From Tetrapyrgos nigripes (Eukaryota; Basidiomycota; Agaricomycetes; Agaricales; Campanellaceae), in contig JAACJM010000018.1 of NCBI GenBank assembly GCA_013368315.1, positions 124,001 through 188,000 of the forward strand: a stretch of 64,000 nt of DNA, given 5' to 3'. The notes below the pieces were generated by a model, which saw only the letters and a list, made by a program, of their open reading frames with translations, did no database searches and had not been told where the DNA came from. Made by a program: the position numbers and the translations under genes. The first letter of the stretch is position 1. The number at the start of each line of letters is the position of its first letter. Positions 22,030-34,511 of the stretch are shown in pieces.

Positions 22030-22990
22030 TCATTTGTCCACAAGTTTTGCACTTGGTCGTTCCGTAGTGATATTCTTTCCTTCAATATACACCTTATCTC
22101 CCTTCTTGTACTCTGGAACCTCATTTCTTCCTTTGTCATAGTATTTCTTCATCAACTCCGTGCTCCTCATAAGACATGCTTTAGCATCTGTTCTGGCTTT
22201 TTCAATCTGATCAAAGAAATCTGTTGCAGTTTTGTTGGTGATGTTGACGAAGGGTTCAGTAGCTTTGCGAGGATGAAAGCCACTAGTCATATAGAAGGGA
22301 GTGTAGCCTGTAGAACTATGTTCTCAATTGTTATAGCAGAATTCTGCCATAGGTAACCATTCATCCCAGTTGTCTTGTTGCAAGTATTGTTTGATTTCTT
22401 GGTTGACACGTTCTGTTTGTCCATCAGTTTGAGGGTGATACACTGTTGAAATGTTCATTTTGATGCCCAAAATCTCATAGAGGGATTTTAGAAATTTGCT
22501 AACGAAGACTGATCCTCGATCGCTAATAACCCATTTGGGTAATCCAAAATCCCTCCAGATATGGTCCAGAAATAACTGTGTTATGCCTTTGCTAGTAACT
22601 TCGTTGTAAGTTGCTAGTGCTCTCATCCTTTTACTGAGTCAGTCTACGATGACAAGGATAGCAGTATACCCATGTGATGGAGGAAGATGCGTGATTAAAT
22701 CACAAGGGATAATCTGCCAAATTTGTTCTGGGATCTTGTTAGGACTTAGTAGTCCTCTTGGTTTCCCTGGAAAGGTTTTTGTTCATTGACATGTAGGAAT
22801 AGTGTTGAGTAAGTAGTTTGACTGTTTTGGCTTGGCCCAGGTGTCCTGCGAAGTACGTATCATGATGGAATCAGATGATTTCATTACAGAGCTTAAGGTC
22901 GTTGGGAACGTATAAGAGATTATCTTTAGTAATACAATCTCCATGGTTCTGGAATGAATGATTGTGCTCAATGTTTTTCACGACTGAGGG
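22030..22990 (-). pseudogene. Integrase of the first chromovirus, broken
   Basis: The core is seen as FGLPKWVISDRGSVFVSKFL (second catalytic Asp) and YHPQTDGQTERVNQEI (catalytic Glu) at 22626-22324. It is followed by the C-terminal domain with KKGDKVYIEGKN at about 22100. A TGA interrupts the frame at about 22325 and two stops follow VDK near 22030. The region 22640-22990 has only scraps of the N-terminal domain. Not functional as it stands. Confidence 0.72.
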
Positions 22991-23071
22991 TTCCCATTTG
23001 CGTCTTGAATTTCATACTTGTGCAAGGAAAATATCTCCCAGGGTATCTTGAGCTTGGGCTGTCTCCATGGC

Positions 23072-24187
23072 TCACAGGAATTCAGCTTTAAGAAGGGTGA
23101 CATTTTTGTTATCATCTGCCCCCTCCTCATGACCCTCTTGTCTCGAAAGTAGGTCAGGCTTCAAATGACTCTTTCCTGGTTTGTGAACCAGCTGAAAGTC
23201 ATAATCAGCCAATTCCAATGACCAACAAGCCTGTCTCCTGTTGAGGGTTTTTGCCGTCATAAAGTATTGGAGATTACGACGGTCTGTCCAGATTTCAAAT
23301 CTTGGTCCCCTCATCAAGTAATGCCTCCAATCCTTTAGAGCTCTCATGATAGCCAACATCTCTTTATTGTGAATTTTGTAGTTTTGTTCTGGTTCACTAA
23401 GGCCTTTTGATAAAAAGGCAGTAGGTACCCATTCACCGTCTTGGAGTTGGGAAAACACAGCACCTGTGGTGAAATTTGAACTGTCCGCTTTGACTTGATA
23501 AGGAAAATTATCCAGGGGAAAATGGAGGACTGGTTCTGATGTGACAGTGTTTTTCAATTTCTGAAAGCCCTTTTCTTGGTCTGGTGTCCATTGCCAGGGT
23601 ACATCTTTTTGTGTCAAATCATTTAATGGACAAGTCATCTTTGCATAGTCTTTAATGAACCTTTGATAAAAGTTCGTAAATCCTAAGAAGCTCTGAATGT
23701 CTTTGATACAAGTTGGTATTTCCCACTGGCAGACTCCCTTGACCTTGACAGGGTCCATCCTCATCTTCCCATTGCCCACTATAAGTCCCAAATATTCCAC
23801 TTTGTCCTTGTGGAAATCATACTTCTCCAGTTTTAAGTAGAGATTATGTGTTTTTGGAATTCATAAAACCTCTTGAATGGTTTTCATGTGTTTGTCCATA
23901 TCCTTCAAGAATATCAAGATATTGTCCATGTAAATGATAACCTTCCCTACTTAGATAAGATCTGCAAAGATTTTGTTCATCATGGTTTGGAATGTCGCTG
24001 GTGAATTTGTGAGGCCAAAAAACAATACGAGATTGGTGATGAATAAGGCTTTATGTTTGTCCCCTTCCTTGATTCGAATGTTGTTGTATCCCCATCTTAC
24101 ATCAAGTTTTGTAAAGATTTTTGTATGCCTTAGTTTATATAGCACATCTGAAATCAATGGGATAGGGTATCGATTTTTGATGGTCAA
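23072..24187 (-). pseudogene. Reverse transcriptase and RNase H of the first chromovirus, broken
   Basis: The RT fingers/palm read [13 protein letters not shown] and [20 protein letters not shown] (first catalytic Asp in LDVRWG), then [20 protein letters not shown] stop follows at 23951-23953, and the active-site strand (IIYMDNILIF) is at about 23912-23941. The codon at 23921-23923 makes it YMDN instead of the usual YMDD/YLDD. Downstream (23800-23072), FLGFTNFYQRFIKDY, the RNase H motif (QVKADSSNFTTGAVF) and KPGKSHLKPDLLSRQ are clear. Here the first RNase H Asp is present. Confidence 0.82.
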
Positions 24188-24189
24188 GG

Positions 24190-25250
24190 AATTGAGTTTT
24201 CGATAATCTTGAACTAAAAGTCTGTTAGCGAGTTCTACCTATTTCCTTGTAAGTAAAGACTTGCTTATTAGGGTATACAGAAACTGTTCAATATTATCTA
24301 AATATTTGTAGGAACTTTCTTCAGTCCTCTTTGTAAGCCATCTGGTGTTTTCGTGTACTGTCCTGGTTAGCGAGCATCACATCTCTGACTCAGAATGCTC
24401 CACTTATGACTGCTAGGTCCCTCATACACGTCCTTACACTAGGGGCATAGGGTTTTCTCGTAGTTTCTTTATTCCGTTCGGTTTTCCTTTCCCTTTTCTC
24501 TGATCTTGTATTGCCAACAGTCTATTACTGAGTCCTACATACGAGCCCAGCTCTTCTGCAGTCCCATTTGCATACTTATTCATCCTTCAATGCTTTCAAC
24601 ACCTAGCTAGATGATTACTGACAGATTTATCCTTATCCAGAAATACTGTTACCTGTTTGGGTTGTATTCCAATCATTTGGATGTACTGCGACTTAGCAAT
24701 TCTGTCCCTTATATCACTGTGTAGAGACATCCATTCACTATCCCCTCTGTACCAATGGATAGCTGAACTCTCTGGGATCCCATACATATATACTTTGTCC
24801 TACTTTTGTCCACATGTACCTTTTACAGATACTTAAGATTCCCTCGAAGCCGTCTTAGTACTACAGGATTTACCAATACATAGATCTAGACCTAGTGTGC
24901 TTGTCCACATGTCCAATCTTAGTGCTGTCTTCTCTGATCAACCTTTCAGCTGAGAATTGTGCTGCTTATGCATTCCTATGCCCGCAAATAGGGGCTACCT
25001 CACACTTCACTGTCCCTTTGGATCACACTAGCAGTACTAGCCATCATAATAGGATTTGAAAGCCTTTGTAGGCTATCTTTATTATTTGGTGGGTCTGCTA
25101 TCATAACTCCAACTTGTACATATCTATCATAGTACTTAGAATGTAAGCACTTAATATTATTGTACCATTGTTTTCTAGTCCTACTAGGTATTAACTAGCA
25201 GTTCAGGGCTCACCCTAGTCCTCTTATTCCCTTAAAGAACGTCAAAGACT
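24190..25250 (-). pseudogene. Unreadable stretch of the first chromovirus between protease and RT
   Basis: About 1 kb carries stops in all minus-strand frames and no conserved motif that I can read. By position it should hold the RT N-terminal part and the protease-RT linker. A 63-codon minus-strand frame at 24787-24596 has no recognisable motif. Confidence 0.5.
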
Positions 25251-25254
25251 GATA

Positions 25255-25510
25255 TTATGGACCAAAATCAAAGTATGTGTACAGTGATTTTGTATGGTGT
25301 ATCACCATGGCCCCACAATCAAGAAGAGCATCGGTAACTTGGCCTTTATGTGAATCCAAAGCCTCAATTGTGACTGGGAGCAAGATAGATTCCCCACTAA
25401 TTTTCCAAATCCATTTTGCTGGAATCTGGAGGTCCCTGAGTACAGCAAGAGCCACATCAGGTCACATTGAAGCTAGATTGAACCTTAGTTCATCATCTAT
25501 TTCATGTGCC
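25255..25510 (-). pseudogene. Protease region of the first chromovirus
   Basis: The frame contains VTDALLDCGAMVIH. Aspartic proteases of Ty3 elements have LLDSGA or LLDTGA at this place, so the catalytic Asp is present and the next residue is Cys. Flanking residues (LPVTIEALDSHKGQ) fit the strand before the active site. Frame is lost on both sides. Confidence 0.55.
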
Positions 25511-25917
25511 CTTGATATGTGGACCCATTGTCATAACAAACAAGGTGCTCTAGGTGTTTGAGCAATCATGTTCCAGTACACCCAATAGGTCCTACTTTCT
25601 TTTTGGGTTTTGGTGGAGTACAAGAGGGAGGCACAAAGGAGCTCAAGTACAGTGCTTGCATCAGAAAGGGTTGAGAGTTAGTTGAGAATCTTTACGAGAA
25701 TCCTCCAGGGGATTTTCAGATACATCTTCAGTTTCAGTCAAGTTGCTTTCATTTGTGAGGACACTAAATTGATTATATGAAGCAAACTTGTTATGAAACA
25801 CTGATTGTTCCATAGGTAGTGTATCATTCTGCCTATGGGTCCTTAAAAACCCGCATCCTTGCTAAGCTTCCAGAACTCTTCCTTTGCTTTGTCTGTCTTC
25901 AAGACTTCCTGCATGCT

Positions 25918-27038
25918 TCATATAAGGTGCGAGACTCGGTTCAGGCAATTCCTAGAGATATGTCCTTCTCCACACCCATAACACTTGCAAACCCCATCCC
26001 ACGTTCCTTTGTTTGCTTTAGTACAATCAATCTCCATGGGTTTCCCCTGTCCACCAAAGGTAACTCCTGTTCCAGTATGAGTCGTTGGTGCCTCTGATGG
26101 AGCCCCAACACTTGTAGTGGCATTTTGGGTAGTGGTTGTTGGGGTTTGGGTAGTGGTAAACCATGTTCCCACAGAGGTATTTCCACTAGCAGGAATCCTG
26201 CTGGAGTCATTTTGAAGAGTTCGAACACTCTAATTGCCACAGCTTTCCAGGCTGCATAGGTAATAGGAACAGGATCCATTTGATAGATCCTTTGAAGAAT
26301 TCCAAACTGGAGGTTCTGCTTCAATAGCATGATGAGTCCCTCCTTGTTCAGCTTTGCATTTTCCTTCCATTCTTTGAAGGAGAGGAAAAACTGTGTAGCC
26401 AATGCAGTGCCTTGCTTGATACTTTGTAGCTTTTGATGTGCAATGTCTGTCTGATCTCCTCCTGCAAATTCCCTTTGAATCGCACTATGGAGATCCATAT
26501 AACTTTTGTTATTTCAAATTTTATTGCTTGCCCACCAAGCAGCATTGCCTTCCATCATGAAAGCAAGTGTCTCCAAGGCTTGAGAAGCGTCATCAGCAAA
26601 TTTACGAGGGTTTCTGAGAAACCAGAGATACATTTGCAAAAGAAAAGGGTCAACTGCATTGGAAGTCCCATTGAAAGGTTTCAGTTTAGCACCAGAGCAG
26701 CTGCTACCATCCCTTTCATCAGTCCTAGCCTGTTGGGTGCCCATAGTTTGTCGCAAAAGTTCCATCTGATTATTCTGGAGTCCAGCAATGGTCTGGAGGA
26801 GTAGCTGATTATAGTCTTCTCCAGGAACATAGTTGGTCTGAGTGTAATATCCCTGAGGGTTATTATAGGTTTGGTGAGAGGGAGATGGATTAGCTTGCAG
26901 GGGCGGCACATGCATAGATTCTCCAACTCCATCAGAGGGGTTTTGAGTAGGAATCCCTCTGAAGGCCATAGGATTTGGAGTAGTACCCATAGAATAGTCT
27001 GAGGGGCCACCAGAGGTAGGTACATTTGGAGTAGTCAT
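25918..27038 (-). pseudogene. gag of the first chromovirus, frameshifted
   Basis: The start (27038) leads to a Pro/Gln/Asn-rich region and then a capsid-like helical core (KPFNGTSNAVDPFLLQMYLW, then ETLAFMMEGNAAWWASNK). A frameshift occurs near 26515. The next block (MDLHSAIQREFAGGDQTDIA, then QSIKQGTALATQFFLSFKEW) continues the capsid. A second frame change leads to the nucleocapsid with one zinc knuckle, CYGCGEGHISRNC (CX2CX4HX4C), at about 25960. Gag is the structural shell protein that packages the RNA. At least two frameshifts make it non-functional. Confidence 0.75.
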
Positions 27039-27127
27039 CTAGGGGGTTCTTCAAGTGTATGAGAATAGCGAGAAGAAGAAGAGAGTGTGGTTGACATCAG
27101 GTCACCTTTAAGGGTACTCTAGTCTAA

Positions 27128-27479
27128 TATCAGAACCAAGCTGAAGATGTTTAGGTGAGGTGACAATGACACTAAAGAACAAGTAGAATAAGGCAAGGTC
27201 TGAATGATAAGACCAGACTAGAGTAGAGATACAGGATGAGTATCCTACTCTATATATACTACTTTACAAATAACTTCTGTGTTTCTAGAGGAATTAATTG
27301 AGAAGATAAATTAAGGTCTTATGATGATATGCTCACAGACAACTATGGAGCAATAAATGACTCAGCTCAGAAGAAGTCAATCTCATTAGGGGAAAGTGGG
27401 TAGCAGCAATTGGAGAGATAAAGAAGGATCAAGAATCCTTCTAAGGGTTTTTGGAATGAGGAATGAGAGGTTCATGACA
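27128..27479 (-). repeat. 5' LTR of the first chromovirus
   Basis: It aligns over its length with 21155-21523 apart from the 17-base block missing here. Its first bases are TATCAG, so the terminal TG has become TA. I find no CpG at all in this copy, in contrast to eight in its partner. Confidence 0.9.
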
Positions 27480-27484
27480 TAGGG

Positions 27485-29227
27485 TATATACATCCCGAGT
27501 CAAAAGAAAGAGGAAAAACCCATTTAAAAAAAAGGAGCAAGGAAAGAAAAAGTTAATTTATGGATGAAAAGGCAGAGGTGAGCAAGCTTTGTGTATGGCA
27601 AAGTGTGACACTACAGGCAAAGGTGCAACACTGGACAATGAACACAGGACAACAACTATGTAGACCAAGAGAGGAAGGGAATGTGGACCAAATGCAAAAT
27701 CGGAACGAGAAGACAACAGCAATAACAGAAAGGAATGGGATACTGAAACGAGAGGGGCTAAGGAACTAAAGAACATGAATCAAGCCAGAGCCAGAACTAA
27801 ATGAGAGAATGGAACTGGAACCAGAATGGTAGTAGTCTGTATAAAGGCATTGTCTTGCATATAGCTTGACTCCTGGGTTGTTGTTGTGGTGGTCCACCAT
27901 CCCAAATCTCCAGTGCCCACTGCCCCATTCTATCACTTCATGAAATTGATGTCAAGAGTCAAGGTGATGATTGTAGCATGAATTCCAACACAAATCCCCA
28001 ACTCCCAGCACCTGCACCACCATCACCATCGCACCAACAGCAGCTCCAATGCCAACAAAACGAGAGGCTGGTGTAAGCACCAAACAACAAATGCAGAGCC
28101 AGTGATGGTGGAAGGGACAGCATATTAACCATAGACATAGTACCCAGAACCAGTCCCAATCCCAGGACGCCCACCACATCAAGATTCATCACTAATGTCC
28201 CACTACCAAATCCTGAACCCACTTCTAGCCTCATTTCCCAACCCATGAACAAGATGCCAAAGATGTTCCCTCTCTCCCCAGTCCCCACAAATCCTTCCTT
28301 CTCTCTGTGCTGCCATGCCTCTATGTCTCATCTACCACACAAACCAGCCAATGACAACAACCACTAACCTTTGCCCTGAGTTGGATAGCACCACTGCTAT
28401 TTTGCAAAGAGACAGTTCCTCTTGAAGCCATAGAGTTGTCAACAAACCCTTCTCCACAAACCCCCTCCACAACTGCATCCGCATATGTCTTTTTGAGTCC
28501 TATCAAGAGTGAGGTGTTGGATGGGTTGAGAGTTGGATCATTGTCATTGTCTTCATGGGGGTCCAAAGTAGAGGCATCTACATTGCCATAAGAATGAGAA
28601 CTATTAGGAAAAAAGAAAAAGAATAATGTACAGATGCTGACTGTGTGCCTGTGAGAACAACAGGAGTGGGAACAGGGATGGGTATGGGTATGGGTATGGC
28701 AGTGGGAAAGGGGGAAATTGGAGTTGTCACTTACCCAATGAAGCAGAAGCAGAACCCATAGAATCCAACCACCCCTCATGTCTTCAACAAATCTCTCTCA
28801 CAAGGTCCACAGCTTGGTTTTGCACTATTGGGGAATCTGGCCCCTAGAGGAAGGCTGTATAAATAAATGTTGGATGTGGTGGCGGCACCTTGAGCAATAG
28901 AGAAGACATAGCAGTACATGTTTGTATTGGATAGTGGGAGGCAGGATTTGGAGAGGAGGGGATAGGCAAGGAGAGCTGCATAGATAATGAAGGGTCAGGA
29001 ACATGTCATGTAATGCAAAGAAGAAATAAAGAAAGAAAAAGGACAGAAGAGATAGAGAAATAGAAAGAAAAAAACATGAAAGAAAAAAAACACTCACCAA
29101 CCCTAGTCTGCACAACAATCTCATTCCTCTTCCAAATCCCTCAAAATATTCATACACTTGTCCTTTGTGCCCTCATCATTTGACCCATCCAGCCCAGGTG
29201 GGTTACATGTTCCCCACAGCACCTCAT
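27485..29227. other. CpG-poor sequence with no supported gene
   Basis: The stretch is low in CpG and partly low complexity: GGGTAT repeats near 28676-28700 and A-rich runs near 29030-29090. Minus-strand open frames here are dominated by Cys/Trp/Gly or Leu/Phe low complexity and have no domain. It may be the decayed 3' part of the element whose gag lies at 29.2-30.5 kb. Confidence 0.4.
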
Positions 29228-30470
29228 TTAGCAGAGTAAGATTGGTCTGCACATCAACAGGCAAGTCAGAAAAAGTCTGAGTTGGTCATGTTGAGAAAGA
29301 AGTTGTAACATCCTTGCATAGCAAAATTTAACAGGCTTGGGGGAAAGATGTCGGTAGTGTGCATGGAGAAATGGAGAAGTAGAGGAGGGGATTGTGGGGA
29401 TGGGTTGGTTTGATAGGGAAGACGAAGAAGGATTTGATGCAGATGAAGTGGAAAGGAAATGGCTACAACTAAATCCAACACAGCCAGATGGTGTACCCAC
29501 CTTGTCCTTATTGTTATGAGGGCTACAAGACGAAGACAATGTTTGAGCTACTGTTACAGGTGGTGAACTAGACAAGGACAATGAAGAAGCTGGAGTGGAA
29601 GTGTCAGCTGTCCTGACAGCATGAGGAGGAAAGGGACGAGGGGTACTTTGAGACATAGATGATCTCGGGGTATTGTTCAGAAAGACAAGACATTCAGTAC
29701 TCATATGACCTGGTTGTCTACATGCAAAACATGCTCCTAGTTTGTGAAGTTGATCCCTTTCCTCAGGTGTCAGCTTGGGCAAAGGAGTAAAGGATGATTG
29801 AGCACCTGATCCTGTGTTCATAAGCACATTAACACTAGCTACTATTCGTCCCTGAGAAGGGCCTGGACTAGAAGTCAATCAGGAAGAGGAAGAGGGGTTC
29901 CAACATCTCGATCTCACATGTTCTTTTATATACTCCAAATGAATGTCCATCGTTCTAGCCTTGTACTCTTTAAAGTCTTTGGCTTTGGCCAAGTCTTCCC
30001 AACATCTTTCATCAACTTTTCTGGAAGGCTGTCTTTGTAATACTCCAACAACATGGTGTTGTTGAAGTCTGAGTCACTTCCATAAGTGTTGAAAAGAATG
30101 TTATATTTGTCCAAATCTGTCCCTTGCATTCTCATATTCTCAATCTTTCCCTGAGCTTCTTCGTCTGCAGCAATAGCCTTAAAACCTTCCTTGAACTGAT
30201 CCTTGATCATCTTCAATGTAGTCCACTGCACTTGTGCTTCTGTTACTTCATTGTTCTCCAGGTCATCATCATACTCTGTCAAGCATGCAGTTGCCCAATC
30301 TCCAGCAAGACTGTCTTTGAAGAATGACAGGAACAAAGGTACTTTTTTGAGTTCCTTAGGATACCATTCAATGTTCAACTGCAGATAGCTATTGAACAAG
30401 GTGAGCCATTGCTTGGCATCCTTTCATTCTCCAGAAAAGTCAAGGAGTTTGCTACCTTGTTCTCCTGTTC
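29228..30470 (-). pseudogene. gag relic of another LTR retrotransposon
   Basis: From right to left: KDAKQWLTLFNSYLQLNIEW (about 30445-30385), then a capsid-like core (FLSFFKDSLAGDWATACLTE, KYNILFNTYGSDSDFNNTML). After several stops near 29930-29880 comes TPLPKLTPEERDQLHKLGAC with the zinc knuckle CFACRQPGHMSTEC (about 29740-29695) and a Ser/Pro-rich tail. This is the normal Ty3 gag layout. It differs clearly from the gag at 26-27 kb, so it is another family. No matching pol is readable nearby. Confidence 0.65.
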
Positions 30471-33400
30471 CTTTCAGAGATCAAAACTATTATTGCCCTT
30501 AGAAGGGGCAGATTAATCCTGATCCTTAAATGCATCAAAGTTGTATTGGATATAATAGCTAGGTACAAGCTTAAAAGTTATTTCAGACATTATACCTTAC
30601 AGAATTATTTTGAGCACTTATAAGGGCATATAAGCCTCAGAAGAAACTTGATACTCACAAGTGCGTAGGAGATACCAAAAGAATTCTGTAAGGTCTATCT
30701 AATATTTAGTATTTACAATGATGCAAGCTAACAGAAGGCTCAAATTGAACCTTGATTGGACCTGGAGCATTCAAGCATTGACTCAACATTGACTGATATT
30801 CACACCATAATGTACAGCATCAAAATGAAATCAACAGCAATGACTTCATAATAAACAATCAGATTTAAAGTTGGTAGACTACAATGTATTATACAAGTGA
30901 ACGGTATGAAATTCTATGTACTCTATACTAAGCATCTGTGGTGGCAGCAGCATTAAGGAGTACATAAATGACCACAGAACAAACAAAAGTCCACTGAAAG
31001 CCCCTAACCATGCCTCCAGCAGTGACTGTCAAGGAGATGTGTGGATAATTGTGATGGAGAGGACATACATGTATCCTTATGCTCTCCCATTCCCAAGCCA
31101 CCACTGGTTAGTGGTAACGTCAACCTCAGCTACATGCATCTTGATTACCCTAGAGTGGCTACAGCCTGCCCACCAACTCAATCAATACATATTTGTGCAT
31201 GGGAGCATAACTGAGTACTGCCTTGATGTGTAAGTGGACAGATAGTTGCGTGGTCATAGAGGCAGGGGTGAGTGGACGAAGAGGTTGAGTAAAAGCCCCA
31301 GGCCTTATATACCCTCTGGATGAGGGCACAGATTGAGCACATTCCTATTAAATAAGGGAAGATGATGGAGGTCATCTATCCATAATGGAGAAGTGCACAG
31401 CATTACTTGATTGGGTGAGGTCCATGACTTGAGCAGTATCAGGTGTCTTGCAAGTAGCTCCTTGGCCATATGTTTTGATGGGTTCAGTCTGGGGCACAAT
31501 GTAAGCTTGCCATAAAACTAAGCAAAACAGAAGACTCACTAAAGTTGACACTTGGTTGGGATTATCACTCAGAAAAGTCCCGATACATCTAAAAATCAAG
31601 GAAATCCTCTCGCCTACCTCTGCTTGCTCAGCCACAATTTTGTCTGAAACAGATGGTTATCATGCAGAATTCCATGAAGCCATTGCTCATTTGTCTCAAG
31701 ACCCATGACAAAGATGGATGCATGAGGTAAAGGAATACAAGCATCAGTCTGAGTATATAAGGAAGGGCAGAAATAACGAGAGAAAGGAGAGCAAGAGAGC
31801 AAAGAAGTGGGTTGATAGGACATTGACAAGCAACTGACGTGTCAACATGATGTGTCAACCAATGTACCATGTGTACATTGAGTCTCGAGTCTTGATGTGT
31901 TTGTGCAGTTTTGAGCAGAAATGATGAATGTACCTTTCTTAGGTTTAGCCTTTTCAGCAGCCTTGACTGCTCTTCAGAACTTGGACTAATGCCCAGCATT
32001 GCAGCAATCAAGATCTACATAATACTTGAGAATAGATGGCTTGTGATCTTTCTGAAGGAGGAGGAAGGAACACATGCACTTTGTTGAATGTAACTATAAC
32101 ATCCTTGTGCTCCTCCTTATGAAGGAAGACACACGCAAACCCTTTTGCATGTGTCTCCTTCCTCTTTTTGGGCCACCTTTGCATTAGTCCATATCCTTCA
32201 CACCTTGAATAATGTCAACAGTATAAAGGGCACCCAGACAGTCACACCAGCCCTCAGGTTCCAGTTGGAAGGTGATAGACTCATCAGGTAAGTAAGGTCA
32301 TAAGCAAGGCATGGAGGTATGAGTGGCATGAGTGGTTCTGTTTCCAGGCTTTGCTCAATATTCATCTTAATTTCTGAAAGTGGCTGAGGGAAATGGACTG
32401 TGAGTAATTGTTAGCTGATAATTAAAAATGGAAGAATATTAGTGCCCAGGCCAGTTTGTACTACCTTAGTATTCTGAAAATTTCATTTGCCTTCTTGCAA
32501 CCGTTCATAAGAGCCTAATAGAAACCTGGAATGATATAAGGAGTACAATAATTTCCAACTCTTATAAGTAACAAAATGATTCTAAGTAATCTAAGAATCC
32601 TTATCCTTATACATCCTTATAATGTCCAAGAATATAATGGGACATTTTAAGAGCTTACCAGGACACCCCCTGTTATTATCAGGGCTTGTAACAACTCAAA
32701 ATTATTTTGGCCTTCTTACATCTGCCTACAATCCTCCCTCTTAATTCCCATACTTCCAATGCCACATAATTTTGGCCCAGTACATTATATTGCCTAATAG
32801 TTTTCAGACATTTTTGTGATGAATGGAGCTGAGGGTTTGTGGAGGAAGATGGTTCAGGAACAGGGTTAGGTGCAGGTGCAGGTGTGTTAGAAGGGAGATT
32901 CAATTAAGTATTCATTGGGGTAGAGGTGCCCTGATCTTGTTCTGAGTCAACATAGATGGATGAGTGATATTGTCAGGAAGTCTTTGTGTGTTATACCTGT
33001 TAATACAGGGTTGATTGTCACAGTATACCCAAGGATTCTTAGAGCTACCACTATAGAAGACATCGAGATTTTTACTGGTAAAAAAAAAATAGGGACAGTC
33101 TGTGCAAGAGAGAGTTGGATCTGCAGATGCAGTTCTTTGGGATGTCATATACTGATTTCTGGGAAAAGGGACTAATTGTATTCCAAGGTGAGAAGGACAA
33201 TAGGAAGACATGGTTCAGTGTGATCTCAATAGAAGAAGGGACCTTTGGTTTGGATGGTGAATTCCTTGGTATCAACATCAAATATGGTCTGCAAGTAGAA
33301 GTATTTTGATAAGACTACTTCACCTGGTACCAGTTTCCAAATCCAATGTTCAACACAAATAAAAGCCCTGTCAAACTTCCAAGGATTGGCTCTGATAGCT

Positions 33401-34023
33401 GGGAGATGATTTGTATGGGGAAAGTGGAAATGGGGGTTGAGTACGATCATGAGCAAAGTCCAGAGGTATGAAGTGAATAGTAGCCAGGGTTTAAAAGGAA
33501 GATGAGTGAGAATCAGGAACAAATGGTTACAGCAAATTTGACCCCAAGTCAACACAAAAGACACCAAGTCTTTGTGAGCCATGACACCTAGTCGTTAACC
33601 AATGGATACTGGGGCAAAGGGCCATCGCTTCACATGGCAAATTACAAGGCCCTTTCACGTAGTCTAACTCAGGTTATGCAGAAGGGAGGGAGAATCAGTG
33701 AAAAGCGAGAGGGAAGAAGGGCGTTAAGCAGACTGATTTGACAAGCTAGCATGATGTCATGGTTATTGACACCAACGGTCCTTGGATCTGGTCCAGACTG
33801 AGTCTGGACATTCTAGTTGTTTGGAAGGGCAAAGACTAGCTGTGGCAATGAAAAGGGGTGAGAGTTTGAGGTTGTGGTAAAATTTTTGAGGTTGACATAA
33901 GTTAACTTGGCCTTTAAGAGGCCTCATAATAGGGATGAGGGAGGAAAGGAATAGTGAGGAAAGGAAAGGAGGGGATTGTCAAGATGCCAAATAGTGAGGT
34001 GGGTGTAAGGGAGTTCATTCAAG
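30471..34023. other. CpG-poor transposon-like debris, no supported gene
   Basis: Short open frames occur on both strands but none has a domain or supported introns. One inverted repeat is visible: ACCTTACAGAATT at about 30594 and its complement at about 30685-30697, enclosing about 100 bases (MITE-like). The rest cannot be assigned by eye. Confidence 0.35.
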
Positions 34024-34511
34024 TGTCAAGGACGTTGCTACACTCAATGACAAAAACCACCCAAGTCACTCAGAGACAAGATTGATGAGAATAGAGGAAT
34101 AGATTGAGAAAGATGAGTAGGCTGACTAGGCTCTACACTGTGTAGTAATGGTATGGAGTGGAGATAAAGTGAACAAACTAGGGAATCAGTTACAAAGAGT
34201 TACAGGTATATATGAGAAAACCTAAGGCTACAGGAAAGGGTTTATGAAAATAGAATAATGGCCATATGATGTATCAGGGACAAGAACTATAGATCAAATA
34301 TGGATAGATATAGGCACCAAGATATAGAAATTTGATGGACAGATTTTATAGAGTTTGACAGATTTTTATAGGGTTCACTGAGTATGAATCTGAGTTTGAA
34401 TTAATGAGAAAAAGTGTCAATGAGGGAATGCAATAGATGAATGATGAAGGAACAAGTTCAATGATGAAGTGAAAGAGGAAGGACAGCAAAGAACTGTAGC
34501 AGTTCGTGACA
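34024..34511 (-). mobile_element. Solo LTR of the second chromovirus family
   Basis: It starts TGTCAAGGACGTTGC and ends GCAGTTCGTGACA. It shares CACCCAAGTCAC, GCTGACTAGGCTCTACACTG and the T/C-terminal block with the LTRs at 37878, 45185 and 58801. Neighbouring bases (TCAAG left, TACAG right) do not form a clear target duplication, and no internal sequence adjoins it on either side. Confidence 0.7.

Larger units (their letters stand above)
21155..27479 (-). mobile_element. Full-length but inactive Ty3-type LTR retrotransposon (chromovirus), minus strand
   Basis: The 6.3-kb element has two LTRs (21155-21523, 27128-27479) and a perfect 5-bp target duplication TAGGG at 21150-21154 and 27480-27484. 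On the minus strand the order is 5' LTR, gag with zinc knuckle, protease, RT, RNase H, integrase, chromodomain, polypurine tract, 3' LTR. That is the Ty3 gene order, and the C-terminal chromodomain makes it a chromovirus. All coding parts contain frameshifts or stops; the segment between protease and RT (24190-25250) is unreadable. CpG decay explains most LTR divergence. Confidence 0.9.

Noticed and set aside
28321..28779. 152-codon minus-strand open frame with a His/Thr repeat
   Set aside because: The repeat comes from a GGGTAT microsatellite; no recognised domain.
31628..32011. 127-codon minus-strand open frame with hydrophobic stretch
   Set aside because: CpG-poor debris, no conserved motif, no neighbouring exons.
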